Source of the DNA: Dehalococcoidales bacterium
GTDB taxonomy: Bacteria; Chloroflexota; Dehalococcoidia; Dehalococcoidales; UBA2162
Direction: 5' to 3'
DNA length: 64,000 bases
NCBI GenBank assembly: GCA_016932435.1
Contig: JAFGCW010000028.1
Location: 1-64,000, forward strand
The notes under the pieces are model-generated. The model ran no database searches and had not been told where the DNA came from. It was given only the letters and a program-made list of their open reading frames with translations. Positions 26,158-34,839 of the stretch are shown piece by piece. A program made the translations under genes and the position numbers. Numbering within the stretch: the first letter of the stretch is position 1; every line of letters starts with the position of its first letter.

Positions 26158-27174
26158 ATGGAATTAAGGGAAGAGTTAAGCAGGTCGATACTGACAAAGT
26201 TGAAAGAAAAGAAAGACCCGCTTGAAGGATTTTATGCTTCGGATGAAACCAAGGAAGCCATCCTGGCGGTAGCTATTTCAGGTCGGCACCTGCTCCTGGA
26301 AGGACCTCCGGGTATAGGGAAAACCACTGTTGCCAGAATCCTTGCCGGACTCTTGCCATCGATGTACGTCGTCTCCGGATGCAGATATAACTGCGACCCT
26401 CAAAACCCCCAGTGCCCGGAATGCCTTGGCAGCAATCCATTACCTGAACCGGTTAATATTGACGGTAAAGGACGTTTTGTCAGGGTACAAGGATCTCCGG
26501 AACTTATGCCGGAAGACCTGCTGGGTGATATCGATCCTGTGGTGGCGATGCAATGCGGTATCCACGATCCACAGGCGTTCACTCCGGGCAAGATACAGAA
26601 AGCTCACCGGAAGATACTGTTTATCGACGAGCTTAACCGTGTTCCCGAACGCACTCAAAATACCCTTATCGAGGTACTGGAGGAAAGGACGACGACGATC
26701 GCCGGTTTTGAACTTAACTTGATGGTCGATACCATCGTAATAGCAACCCAGAACCCAGAAGAGTATGCCGGTGCCGAAAGGATATCGGAAACACTTGGAG
26801 ACCGGTTCGAACGAATTCATATCGGCTACCCCACCGAAGAGCAGGAAATAGATATCATCAAGCAGTACGCCAGGCGACTGCCCGACGTTACGATAGATGA
26901 TTCTCTGATAAGCAACGCCGTGAAATTGTCACAGGCTACCAGGACAAGCAGCCACTTCTCCCGTCCGGCCAGCGTTCGCGCCAGCATAGCTACCTACGAG
27001 CAATCGCAGGCTATTGCCCGGCTTAACGGCAGAGATACGGTATCGCGGGACGACATAGTAAAAGCTGCAAAGATAAGTCTTGAGAGCCGGACCGAAATTT
27101 CACCGGACAGTCGCTTCTTCGATTCGCCGGGCGGCCTGTTCGGAAGCGTCACGGACGGGATTCAAGCAGACTAG
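26158..27174 (+). CDS. AAA+ ATPase, MoxR/ChlI type with Cys4 insertion, 338 aa
   Basis: ATPase partner of the VWA protein. Walker A is GPPGIGKT (49-56), Walker B ILFIDELN, and sensor 1 ATQNP; the arginine-rich lid follows. Between Walker A and B lies an insertion with four cysteines (C75, C79, C86, C89; CxxxC-x6-CxxC) that could bind zinc or an Fe-S cluster; related insertions occur in some magnesium-chelatase subunit I-like proteins. The GGGGG ribosome binding site at 26150 is adequate. Its last 4 bases overlap the convergent ROK gene. Confidence 0.88.
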   Translation: MELREELSRSILTKLKEKKDPLEGFYASDETKEAILAVAISGRHLLLEGPPGIGKTTVARILAGLLPSMYVVSGCRYNCDPQNPQCPECLGSNPLPEPVNIDGKGRFVRVQGSPELMPEDLLGDIDPVVAMQCGIHDPQAFTPGKIQKAHRKILFIDELNRVPERTQNTLIEVLEERTTTIAGFELNLMVDTIVIATQNPEEYAGAERISETLGDRFERIHIGYPTEEQEIDIIKQYARRLPDVTIDDSLISNAVKLSQATRTSSHFSRPASVRASIATYEQSQAIARLNGRDTVSRDDIVKAAKISLESRTEISPDSRFFDSPGGLFGSVTDGIQAD

Positions 27175-28061
27175 CCGCACATACGGGCAAGAGCTATGGC
27201 ACCGAGTACTCCCGCATAATCTCCAAGTTCCGGAGTGACTATATAGTTATCCATATCTTCCATCAACCGCGGTGAGTCAATATAACCATTTAGATATTCC
27301 CTGGTCTTTTCTCTCACCTCAGGCAATAGAAAAGGATTCTTTATCAGTCCGCCGCCGGTAATAATCCTTCCGGGAGACAGTGTGCAGATAATGTTGCTGA
27401 TTCCCAGAGCAAGGTAGTGTGCTTCGAGTTCCCAGGCAGGATGGTCTTCAGGCAGTTCTTCCGCCGGCTTGCTCCAGCGTAATTCCACCGCCTTGCCGGA
27501 AGCCAGCCCTTCCAGGCAGTCTCCATGATAGGGGCAGCATCCTTCGAAAGGGTCCTTTTCGCGGTCATGAGGTACACGAATATGTCCCATTTCGGGGTGT
27601 ACCAGGCCGTGGATAAGTCCGCCGTTTATCATTCCCCCACCGCCGATTCCGGTACCGATCGTGATATAAACCAGGTTACCGATGCCTTTTCCGGCTCCCC
27701 AGAGGTATTCGGCCAGGGCTGCTCCGTTCACATCGGTATCTATTACCACAGGCAAGTCCAACGCCGATTTCACCGTTCCCAGGATATCCGTGTTTTCCCA
27801 GCCGGGTTTGGGTGTATGTGTGATATTCCCATATTCGGACGAGTTACTATCAATATTTAACGGACCGAAAGAAGCAATTCCTACCGCCGTGAGTGAATCC
27901 GTACCCGAGTACCCTTCGAAAAAATCTACCGCCTGTTCGATGGTCTCGTCCGGTGTCGTTGTAGAGAATACCGTTTCGGCACGCATATCATCCGGTCCCG
28001 TGCCGATAACACACACGAACTTGGTTCCTCCTGCTTCTATCCCGCCGTATACCTTTTCCAT
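27171..28061 (-). CDS. ROK-family sugar kinase, probable fructokinase, 296 aa
   Basis: Phosphorylates a hexose with ATP. The N-terminal phosphate loop GGIEAGGTKFVC, the middle DTDVNGAALAE (catalytic Asp), GTGIGGGGMING and the zinc motif (HPEMGH and C-PYHGDC-LEG) match the fructokinase branch of ROK. The C-terminal GGGLI is the adenosine motif. It is a stand-alone kinase rather than a ROK repressor, as no HTH is present. It sits at the end of a minus-strand run starting near 32122, with only 9-30 bases between genes. Confidence 0.9.
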   Translation of the reverse strand: MEKVYGGIEAGGTKFVCVIGTGPDDMRAETVFSTTTPDETIEQAVDFFEGYSGTDSLTAVGIASFGPLNIDSNSSEYGNITHTPKPGWENTDILGTVKSALDLPVVIDTDVNGAALAEYLWGAGKGIGNLVYITIGTGIGGGGMINGGLIHGLVHPEMGHIRVPHDREKDPFEGCCPYHGDCLEGLASGKAVELRWSKPAEELPEDHPAWELEAHYLALGISNIICTLSPGRIITGGGLIKNPFLLPEVREKTREYLNGYIDSPRLMEDMDNYIVTPELGDYAGVLGAIALARMCG

Positions 28062-28070
28062 AACGGTATG

Positions 28071-28481
28071 TTAATATTCGCTATTGTAGACTCGCTGGTG
28101 TTCCTTGAGCATGCACCGGTCCATAACCACTCGCAGTCCGGCCTTCCGTGCGTATTCGGCGGCTTCCTCGTTTATCACGCCTTCCTGCAGCCAGACGGTG
28201 TTCGCGCCGATCTTCACCGCTTCCTCAACAATCGGCAGAACGTCCTCCGGCTTCCTGAAAATGTCCACCACGTCTACACTTACCGGGATACTGCTCAGAT
28301 CGGGATAACTTTTTTCATCCAGTGTCGATTCTATCAAAGGATTTACCGGAATTATCGTATAGCCGTTTCCTTTCAGATAACTGGCAACCCTGTGACTCGG
28401 TCGTTCGGGGTTGGCAGATAACCCCACCACCGCGATAACCTTACTGTCTTCAAATATCTGCTCTTCTAAATCGATACCCAT
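28071..28481 (-). CDS. CoA-binding (Rossmann) protein, 136 aa
   Basis: A single CoA-binding domain of the succinyl-CoA-synthetase-alpha type: KVIAVVGLSANPERPSHRVA (phosphate loop), IIPVNPLI, and VVDIFRKPEDV are the family motifs, ending TVWLQEGV and VVMDRCMLKEH. It is the YccU/CoA_binding_2 kind. No catalytic partner is in the window. The spacing of 9 to 15 bases to its neighbours suggests cotranscription with the ROK kinase and the methyltransferase gene. Confidence 0.92.
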   Translation of the reverse strand: MGIDLEEQIFEDSKVIAVVGLSANPERPSHRVASYLKGNGYTIIPVNPLIESTLDEKSYPDLSSIPVSVDVVDIFRKPEDVLPIVEEAVKIGANTVWLQEGVINEEAAEYARKAGLRVVMDRCMLKEHQRVYNSEY

Positions 28482-28496
28482 AGTTTTCTCCCTGGT

Positions 28497-29318
28497 TTAT
28501 TGAATTTTTCCTGGTTTCACAGCCAGTGTGACTGAATAATTATACTCTTCATCACCTGTGGTCTTAAAGATTTCATAACCTATATCTTCCACCCATTTGT
28601 TGACCAGATGTGCCGGGCGGAGAGTCATTCTTAAAGGATTTCCTTTGAAATCAGAAAAAACCTGTTGGGTGTATTCAAGACTTACATGTTTCGACTGATT
28701 GGTAAAAAGAAAACAGCCGCCTTCAGGCAATACATTATATATCAACGACATACTCTCCTGTACCCTGGTATCTTCATTAATCCAGTCATAGAAACCTGAT
28801 GAAACAATAATATTAGGAGTAGGATCTACTTCTGCAAGCGATTCAGTGGAAAAAGCATCGCCAACCTCAAACTTGACCGACCTTATTCCCACTTCCGATG
28901 CATTACTCTCACCAAGAGAAAGTGCGTCATTATCAAGATCCCTGCATACGGCAGTTACATCCTGCATATCTTCTCGGGATACGGTATCGAGAATATATCT
29001 CGCCGAACCAGCGGCAACATCGAGTATGACCGGTTTTCTATTTCTCTCCCTCTGTCTTTTAATTGCTTCGACTAGATACCCTTCAAGGTTCTTTTTCCTG
29101 ATTCTGACATCTTCCCAGGCCGGATGGGAAAGATACACGTGATCAAGCCATTTTCCTATCAAAAATTTCCCTTGTGGTTGATTGCGGTAAATATAGTCCA
29201 GCATAATTCCGGAAGTAAGTCCGTTCCGACTTACCATGCGAATCCCCTGACTCGTCTGCCCGATTGTTTTCACTCCTAATCGTGTTAACCGTATCTTGAA
29301 TCGTAAAATACTACCCAT
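28497..29318 (-). CDS. SAM-dependent methyltransferase, Methyltransf_20/YnbC C-terminal type, 273 aa
   Basis: A class I Rossmann methyltransferase. Motif I is ILDVAAGSARY, with D in VCRDLDND as the ribose contact and VGDAFS near motif III. The N-terminal 85 residues (LDYIYRNQPQG, LIGKWLDHVYL) match the pattern of the methyltransferase half of E. coli YnbC. It is the fourth gene of a run holding acyltransferase, CdsA-like and CDP-alcohol transferase genes, the same set as E. coli ynbABC. A lipid substrate is inferred; none has been shown for the family that I know of. Confidence 0.78.
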   Translation of the reverse strand: MGSILRFKIRLTRLGVKTIGQTSQGIRMVSRNGLTSGIMLDYIYRNQPQGKFLIGKWLDHVYLSHPAWEDVRIRKKNLEGYLVEAIKRQRERNRKPVILDVAAGSARYILDTVSREDMQDVTAVCRDLDNDALSLGESNASEVGIRSVKFEVGDAFSTESLAEVDPTPNIIVSSGFYDWINEDTRVQESMSLIYNVLPEGGCFLFTNQSKHVSLEYTQQVFSDFKGNPLRMTLRPAHLVNKWVEDIGYEIFKTTGDEEYNYSVTLAVKPGKIQ

Positions 29319-29328
29319 AATTATTCAC

Positions 29329-30042
29329 TCAACTCTTTATATTGTTACCTAGATTTCGAACTCGTTCTTCAAGGTCTCTGGATGCATTGTCGTCGTCCAT
29401 ATTCGCGTACGCTCCGTCCCAATAGTGCACGGGCTGGTCCAGGTAAAGGCTTATCTTCTTCCGTTTGGGCACGTATCTTGACTTGGGTAAACTCTCAAAA
29501 CTTCCCCTGATATAGGCCGGAATAATCGGCAAATGCGCTTTCTTGCTGAGTAATATCGCGCCTTTCTTGAATTGATTGATCCTGCCGTTTTGTGACCTGG
29601 TTCCCTCCGGAAATAACAGGATACTGTTACCTTTACGAATTTTTGACATACAGAGTATCAGCCCCCTGGTTTCAATACCGGTTCTGTCTACCGGAATCAC
29701 ATTTGCCATTAAACGAGCAAAAAATGAAACGAACCAGCGATTAAAGAAATAGTCTTTCGCCGCCAGTGTATAGGTATGATTTATGCGAGGGAAAGGCAGA
29801 GAAGCAAATACTATCGGAGCATCGAGGTGACTTGAATGGTTAGGAGTAATAATACAGGCTTGATTGTCCAGGATATTCTCTCTCCCTATCACTTCGAGAT
29901 TATTATAGTATCGAAGAAACAGTCGGGTAATCACATGTAAAAATGGACGGCACAATTTAAGCAGTATGCTGTCGCGAACAAGATCATATGGAGTTGGAGG
30001 AGGAGCATATTCCCAGTTATATTGACTATTTTCAAGATTCAT
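29329..30042 (-). CDS. 1-acyl-glycerol-3-phosphate acyltransferase family protein, 237 aa
   Basis: Transfers an acyl chain to a lysophospholipid at the inner membrane face. NHSSHLDAP gives the catalytic HX4D motif, and FPEGTRS is the glycerol-phosphate-binding motif. One hydrophobic stretch lies near residues 30-45 (LHVITRLFLRYY). Length is normal for PlsC-type enzymes. The upstream CdsA-like gene ends 29 bases away and the methyltransferase gene starts 10 bases downstream, so all are probably in one operon. Confidence 0.9.
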   Translation of the reverse strand: MNLENSQYNWEYAPPPTPYDLVRDSILLKLCRPFLHVITRLFLRYYNNLEVIGRENILDNQACIITPNHSSHLDAPIVFASLPFPRINHTYTLAAKDYFFNRWFVSFFARLMANVIPVDRTGIETRGLILCMSKIRKGNSILLFPEGTRSQNGRINQFKKGAILLSKKAHLPIIPAYIRGSFESLPKSRYVPKRKKISLYLDQPVHYWDGAYANMDDDNASRDLEERVRNLGNNIKS

Positions 30043-30071
30043 AGTCTTAATCTAGATCACTCTATATTATT

Positions 30072-31001
30072 TCAGGATACCACCTCATGGATATAGAAAG
30101 CATTCATGAAATGGAAGAAGATAGGGCTGACGAACAACACACTATCCAGTCTGTCGAGTAGGCCACCATGACCGGGTATCAGGTTACCGGTATCCTTTAT
30201 TTGAACGTCACGTTTTATAACGGAAATTACCAGGTCGCCACATGTTCCTCCAAAGGCAAGCAGCAGACCGAAAAGAGCCGCTATAAGAACTGTCATATCA
30301 TAGAGGGCAAATCGTAACCCCATGGTTACTCCAATTGTGACAATCATAGCCCCGATTGCTCCTTCCCATGTCTTGTTGGGACTGAGGTTCGGCACCATTC
30401 GCCTTTTTCCAAAAGTCGAACCAATAATGTAAGCTACCGCATCGTTTGTCACAACTATCAGCATCATCGCCAGTACAAGTTCACGACCGGTTGAAGCATT
30501 TAAAAGGAAGGCAAGATGCGCAAGAAACCAGCCGAAATATATCACTCCTATTATCGTAAGACAGGTTTTCTGTATCATTGCGCTGAACTGGTCGCGAAAG
30601 ATCGGTATCAGGAACGTTAACAGGATTACATAGGCAGGCATCGACATGAATAAACCGAAGCCTTTGGTAAAAACAGCAATATAAACCAGGAATATACAGA
30701 ACCTTCCAAGCCACATATGGACTCGTTCTCTCCAGAGACCTACGGCCCGTGAAAACTCTTCAAAAGCAAATAACGAAAGTACCAGGAAAAAGGCCTGCAT
30801 AACGGTTACACCAAGAAGCATAGGGACGATAAACGCAGGAAACATGATAAACCAGGAAATATACTTGGTCCATACCGAACGTATATCTTTACCCCTGCGG
30901 TGTCTTATCAGTGTGAATATGAGGAGAGGTATACTCCAGCTTACCAGCACCACTGCCAGTAAAATTACCATTTTCAGCCAGGTTTCTTCAGGTAGATTCA
31001 T
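30072..31001 (-). CDS. Phosphatidate cytidylyltransferase (CdsA/YnbB-like), 309 aa
   Basis: Makes CDP-diacylglycerol (or a similar CDP-lipid) from phosphatidate and CTP. The C-terminal signature is intact: NKTWEGAIGAMI followed by GDLVISVIKRDVQIKD and GGLLDRLDSVLF, with about eight membrane helices. Length and helix layout fit CdsA and YnbB. The gene follows the CDP-alcohol transferase-flavodoxin gene by 20 bases. With the acyltransferase it would supply the CDP-lipid used by that transferase. Confidence 0.92.
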   Translation of the reverse strand: MNLPEETWLKMVILLAVVLVSWSIPLLIFTLIRHRRGKDIRSVWTKYISWFIMFPAFIVPMLLGVTVMQAFFLVLSLFAFEEFSRAVGLWRERVHMWLGRFCIFLVYIAVFTKGFGLFMSMPAYVILLTFLIPIFRDQFSAMIQKTCLTIIGVIYFGWFLAHLAFLLNASTGRELVLAMMLIVVTNDAVAYIIGSTFGKRRMVPNLSPNKTWEGAIGAMIVTIGVTMGLRFALYDMTVLIAALFGLLLAFGGTCGDLVISVIKRDVQIKDTGNLIPGHGGLLDRLDSVLFVSPIFFHFMNAFYIHEVVS

Positions 31002-31021
31002 AATCCTGTCCCGTCACTAAT

Positions 31022-32122
31022 TTAATCCAATTTTTTTGATAGTTTTACACCGAAAAGATACGCATCAACCAAATCTTTATCGTTAGGGCGGCCTTTATAG
31101 GTCTTGTATTTCCGGTGATATCCGGGGCAAGAAAAGCCTGCTACAGGTTTTTTACCCCAGGCTTGTGCGATAGAATTCATACAGGTACCTGAAGTAATCT
31201 GCCCCCATACCGGCAGACCGAAGGTAATAAAAGTTGCTAACTTTGCCGATTGGCTACGATTGGCAGATTGATATTTCTGAAGAGCCGGAGTGGATTTCTT
31301 TCGTATATTGGGCGACCCTATTACGATCAGTTCATATTTATCGATACCTGCGATATCTGATATTGATTTCGCTGAACAACCTACTCCCTGGGCTATACTT
31401 TCAGCCACTTTACGAGTATTACCGGTAGTAGAATCGTATATTACTGTCGCACGACTCTGATTACGTCCGGTATCCAGTTTTTCTACCGCTTCCTTATACT
31501 TAATTTCTCTTAGCTGGCCATTTACTCTTCTCAGAACCGTGTACTGGCCTAAGACCGTCATTATCCCCATCGACCATTCCATCGGAGTAGCCTGTAAACC
31601 AAACCATTGGACTGTTTGCGTCTCAGGCAGGACTACGAACTGGATCAAGGCGAACACCATGACCAGCACCATGCGTTCGACTTTACCCATCGGGCCATGA
31701 TGCTGCCATGAAACGGTTAACGCTTTACCCAGCATTCCGGTATAGCTAACCAGGAACATCGTACTTATGGCAACGATACCCAGCCAGTTCCGGCAAAGAG
31801 GTGAGAGTGCTATTCCTGCTACCATGAGAATATCGGAATATCTGTCCGGAAGCGCGTTAACGATCTCTCCTTTTAACGACAGATTACCTCTCTGAATAGC
31901 CATAATGCCGTCGAGAGTGTTAAGAGTCATGCGAAATAATATCAGGAGAATGGCTATAATCAATAAGACAGGATGATTTACCGAGTCATAGAAACACCAG
32001 GCTGTCGCTCCGGCAACGGCCACAGCAAGATAACTTACGATATCCGGGTGCAGCCACCTGAGCCTGCGGGCTAATGGTTGCAGGATTTTTCTGTAGGGAA
32101 ACTTTAAAAGATACATATCCAT
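31022..32122 (-). CDS. CDP-alcohol phosphatidyltransferase (YnbA-like) fused to a flavodoxin domain, 366 aa
   Basis: Residues about 1-200 are a membrane CDP-alcohol phosphotransferase. The signature reads NTLDGIMAIQRG, then GEIVNALPDRYSD: N-x2-DG-x2-A and G-x3-N-x3-D, with Asn at two positions that are Asp in PgsA/PssA. The Asn version appears to be that of the YnbA branch. Residues about 215-366 form a flavodoxin-like domain (VIYDSTTGNTRKVAES is the FMN phosphate loop; GSPNIR and FGLPVWG contact the flavin ring). Fusion of these two is unusual. Heads the lipid operon; the alcohol acceptor and the role of the flavin are unknown. Confidence 0.83.
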   Translation of the reverse strand: MDMYLLKFPYRKILQPLARRLRWLHPDIVSYLAVAVAGATAWCFYDSVNHPVLLIIAILLILFRMTLNTLDGIMAIQRGNLSLKGEIVNALPDRYSDILMVAGIALSPLCRNWLGIVAISTMFLVSYTGMLGKALTVSWQHHGPMGKVERMVLVMVFALIQFVVLPETQTVQWFGLQATPMEWSMGIMTVLGQYTVLRRVNGQLREIKYKEAVEKLDTGRNQSRATVIYDSTTGNTRKVAESIAQGVGCSAKSISDIAGIDKYELIVIGSPNIRKKSTPALQKYQSANRSQSAKLATFITFGLPVWGQITSGTCMNSIAQAWGKKPVAGFSCPGYHRKYKTYKGRPNDKDLVDAYLFGVKLSKKLD

Positions 32123-32362
32123 TCTGCTTTTTTCTCCTACAGAACATATATAGTGTCATAAGTACGATACAGCACGTAAAACGTACATGAGTGAATGCGG
32201 ATATTATAACATAAATATATATCCATCTTTTGATGGTGCTTTCGTGTATTTCGAGTTCACCAATAACCTTAAATATATAGGTAATTCTCTGTCAAAGGTC
32301 AGGCGGTATCGATTGTGTTATTATAAAAGAAAAGACTAACAATATCGTCCGCGGAGGTAATA

Positions 32363-32545
32363 ATGGCTGTTGATGAAAAGAAACTTGAAGAAACCATAAG
32401 AGCGTCCCTGGTTGACGGAAAACTGCTCTGCCCGGTTGCATTCAAGATCAGTAAAGACCTGGATGTGAGTGTAAGATCGATCGGTGACATGGCAAACAAG
32501 CTGGAAATCAAGATAGCCGGATGCCAGCTTGGCTGTTTCCCCTAG
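32363..32545 (+). CDS. Small conserved-looking protein with CQLGCF C-terminus, 60 aa
   Basis: GGAGG at 32354-32358 lies 4 bases before the ATG, a good translation start. The sequence LLCPVAFKISKDLDVSVRSIGDMANKLEIKI looks like a small helix-turn-helix of the kind in which a first helix sets up a recognition helix, and it ends CQLGCFP. Three Cys (one internal, two terminal) could bind a metal or cluster. The family is not named here. It sits between the divergent lipid operon and the convergent SDR gene, with no partner gene visible. Confidence 0.72.
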   Translation: MAVDEKKLEETIRASLVDGKLLCPVAFKISKDLDVSVRSIGDMANKLEIKIAGCQLGCFP

Positions 32546-32563
32546 ATTCCTGTTATCTCCACA

Positions 32564-33346
32564 CTAATGAAAAATCGTGCCGCCGTCTACCACTATCGTC
32601 TGACCGGTAATAAAGTCGCTGTCTTCTGATGCCAGGAATACGGCTGTACCGACCAGGTCTTCGGGATACTCAATTCTCTTGAGTTGACGGGTTTTCGCTC
32701 TGATTTCATTGTTTTTCACTGCGGATTCGTCCGAAAGGTCCTCACTGAGAGTCCTTCCCGGAGCGATGCAGTTAACGTTGATATTGTATTCCGCCATCGC
32801 GGAGGCAAGACTTCGGGTCAGTCCGATAATACCGGCCTTGCTGGCAACATAGTGCGGCATCACCGGAGTACCTTCGAAGAATGTCGCCGAAGCCATATTA
32901 ATAATCTTTCCTTTGTTTTGTTTTTTCATATACGGGAATACTGCACGTGAACACAGGAAGGTACCTCTAAGATTCACTGCCATCATCCTGTCCCAGTCGG
33001 TCATATCGAGTTTATCAAACGGCACTACCGATACCTTAATCTTACTGAAAATAGCAGCATTATTTATCAGTATATCGATGCTGCCGAAGGTTTCAGTCGT
33101 TTTTTTCGCCATGGACAGGGTACTTTTCTCATCGGACACATCGGTATGAACCGCAAGGATCCTGGCATTATGGACTTTAAGTTCCTCCACTGTCTTTTCA
33201 GCGTTATTGATATCAATATCCGCAATAACGACGGCCGCGCCTTCCGCTGCCATCCTCCGGGCAAAGATTTTCCCTATACCATATGCGCCGCCGGTAATTA
33301 TTGCCACTTTATCTTTCAGCCTTTGTCCGGTCTTTGCCTCTGCCAT
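32564..33346 (-). CDS. Short-chain dehydrogenase/reductase, 260 aa
   Basis: Classical SDR, NAD(P)-dependent alcohol/ketone interconversion. The nucleotide loop TGGAYGIG is at 18-25, NNAA follows, Ser is in MASATFFEG, and the active-site YVASK is near residue 160. VIADID after strand 2 has Asp, favouring NAD over NADP. Start at 33346 is set by GGAGGAG 5 bases upstream; the frame stays open eight codons further. It converges on the 60-aa gene. Substrate unknown; the C-terminal TGQTIVVDGG is typical of the FabG-like group. Confidence 0.92.
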   Translation of the reverse strand: MAEAKTGQRLKDKVAIITGGAYGIGKIFARRMAAEGAAVVIADIDINNAEKTVEELKVHNARILAVHTDVSDEKSTLSMAKKTTETFGSIDILINNAAIFSKIKVSVVPFDKLDMTDWDRMMAVNLRGTFLCSRAVFPYMKKQNKGKIINMASATFFEGTPVMPHYVASKAGIIGLTRSLASAMAEYNINVNCIAPGRTLSEDLSDESAVKNNEIRAKTRQLKRIEYPEDLVGTAVFLASEDSDFITGQTIVVDGGTIFH

Positions 33347-33466
33347 ATTCGCTCCTCCTGGATAATTCACTACAATGTATCACAATCCGGCTCTTTTAGC
33401 GATGACTCACCCTCTACGTAAAAGATATGGTATATTGTAAACCAGCACCGGGAGGACACGCAGTTT

Positions 33467-34180
33467 ATGAAAAGAATTCTCATATCATTATTAGCGGTAA
33501 TATTCATCCTTTCATCGATAATTACCGGCTGCGGGGGCGAAACCGCAGGCTCAGGGAAACTGACAACCGAAAGCTACGATTATACCGATTTCACGCTGAT
33601 TGAAGCTGTAAAAGGATTCGAGTTGACCGTTAAGCAGTCGCAATCATATAAGATAGAAATAACAACCGATGATAATATCCGGAAATATCTGGATATAAAC
33701 AAGACCGGTAATATTCTCAAGATTGGTCTCTCAGGTGGACATATTGACCTGACCACCCTGAGAGTGGAATTATCGATGCCCGGTATAGAAGGGATCAACC
33801 TTTCGGGCGGAGCAAGTGCCACGATTACCGGTTTTAACTCAGATAAATCCTTTTCTGTCACGTTGACCGGAGGAAGTGTATTGACAGGAGATATCATCTC
33901 CGGTGATGCGGGATTCGGCATTTCAGGGGGAAGCGTGGTCACACTCAGCGGGTCCGGCAAAGACCTGATGGTCAGGAGTTCGGACGGCAGTGAATTAACC
34001 CTCGATGAATTCCCGGTAAATAATGCAGATATCAATATCGACGGAGGTGGTCGATCCTTTTTCAATATAAAAGGGAAGCTGGATACCGTACTTACCGGCG
34101 GCTCCGAGTTATATTACACAGGTGACCCGGAAATGGGTGAGGTTAACATTTCCAGCGGTTCAGTACTGGAAAAAAGGTAA
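33467..34180 (+). CDS. GIN-domain (DUF2807) lipoprotein, 237 aa
   Basis: Lipoprotein signal with ITGC (Cys22) followed by a beta-helix of short turns (GGSVLTGDIISGD, SGGSVVTLSGSG, GGSELYYTG). It is a shorter paralog of the protein at 21535-22350 but with Ser/Gly-rich repeats in place of GAS repeats. GGAGG lies 11 bases before the ATG. No PadR or HAAS gene is attached, so it is an orphan copy. Function unknown, exposed on the outer face of the membrane. Confidence 0.88.
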   Translation: MKRILISLLAVIFILSSIITGCGGETAGSGKLTTESYDYTDFTLIEAVKGFELTVKQSQSYKIEITTDDNIRKYLDINKTGNILKIGLSGGHIDLTTLRVELSMPGIEGINLSGGASATITGFNSDKSFSVTLTGGSVLTGDIISGDAGFGISGGSVVTLSGSGKDLMVRSSDGSELTLDEFPVNNADINIDGGGRSFFNIKGKLDTVLTGGSELYYTGDPEMGEVNISSGSVLEKR

Positions 34181-34249
34181 ACAGTAACAATACCATCTCA
34201 AACATTCCAGAGGTTATAGAGTAATTCTGTCTACCGACCGAGTAAGACT

Positions 34250-34278
34250 TTGTTAAATAGTGATTATCAGGCTATAAT
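34250..34278 (+). promoter_or_regulatory. Promoter giving a probably leaderless mRNA
   Basis: TTGTTA (34250-34255), a 17-base spacer and a perfect TATAAT (34273-34278). The expected start point, about 7 bases on, coincides with the GTG start codon at 34285, and no ribosome binding site is visible. Confidence 0.6.
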
Positions 34279-34284
34279 ATAGGC

Positions 34285-34824
34285 GTGAGTAAGCCGGATA
34301 CATTAATCACCGACTACCAGCACGAGTTAATCGAAGACCATCACTCATTCGGCAGCGGTCGTTATGGACTGCGTGTGATGTTGCCGATGGATATCAGTCC
34401 CGCCTTCCCATATATTAATGCGGTCCTCGACGATACCATTTACGATCACGAAAACAGCATTCTGATAGGATTCAGCAATAAGAAACGATATGCTTTCCGC
34501 CCCCATGAAATTCAACTCGGAATGGTCGCCGACCCGTCGGATGTATCGGGTATCATAGAAGAAGTCATTGAGCTGGTAAACAAGGTCTGGAAAGACCGGG
34601 ACAAAATCGAACCCAATTACATTGAAAGAAAGTTCCCTCCGGTGTTTGAAATATATAAGATGCTTCCGGGTACAAATTGCAAAGAATGCGGCTATCCTAC
34701 CTGTCTGGCATTTGCCGCCGACCTGCGCAGCGGAAAAGTAAGACCTGAGGTTTGTGTTAAGCTGTCAGATCCTGAATACAAGGAATCCAGAGATAAAATT
34801 TACTCCATTTTCACACTGGAATAA
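34285..34824 (+). CDS. (Fe-S) cluster domain protein, PF04060-like, 179 aa
   Basis: The C-terminal motif TNCKECGYPTCLAFA with a later Cys (RPEVC) is the four-Cys [4Fe-4S] domain found in the CODH/ACS corrinoid-FeS protein and RnfB. The first 110 residues (GSGRYGLRVMLPMDISPAFPY) have no motif I recognise. It lies 15 bases before the molybdopterin enzyme gene and shares its operon, so it may be its electron-transfer or maturation partner. The GTG start sits at the predicted transcription start, suggesting leaderless translation. Confidence 0.83.
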   Translation: MSKPDTLITDYQHELIEDHHSFGSGRYGLRVMLPMDISPAFPYINAVLDDTIYDHENSILIGFSNKKRYAFRPHEIQLGMVADPSDVSGIIEEVIELVNKVWKDRDKIEPNYIERKFPPVFEIYKMLPGTNCKECGYPTCLAFAADLRSGKVRPEVCVKLSDPEYKESRDKIYSIFTLE

Positions 34825-34839
34825 GCCAAGATATAAACG

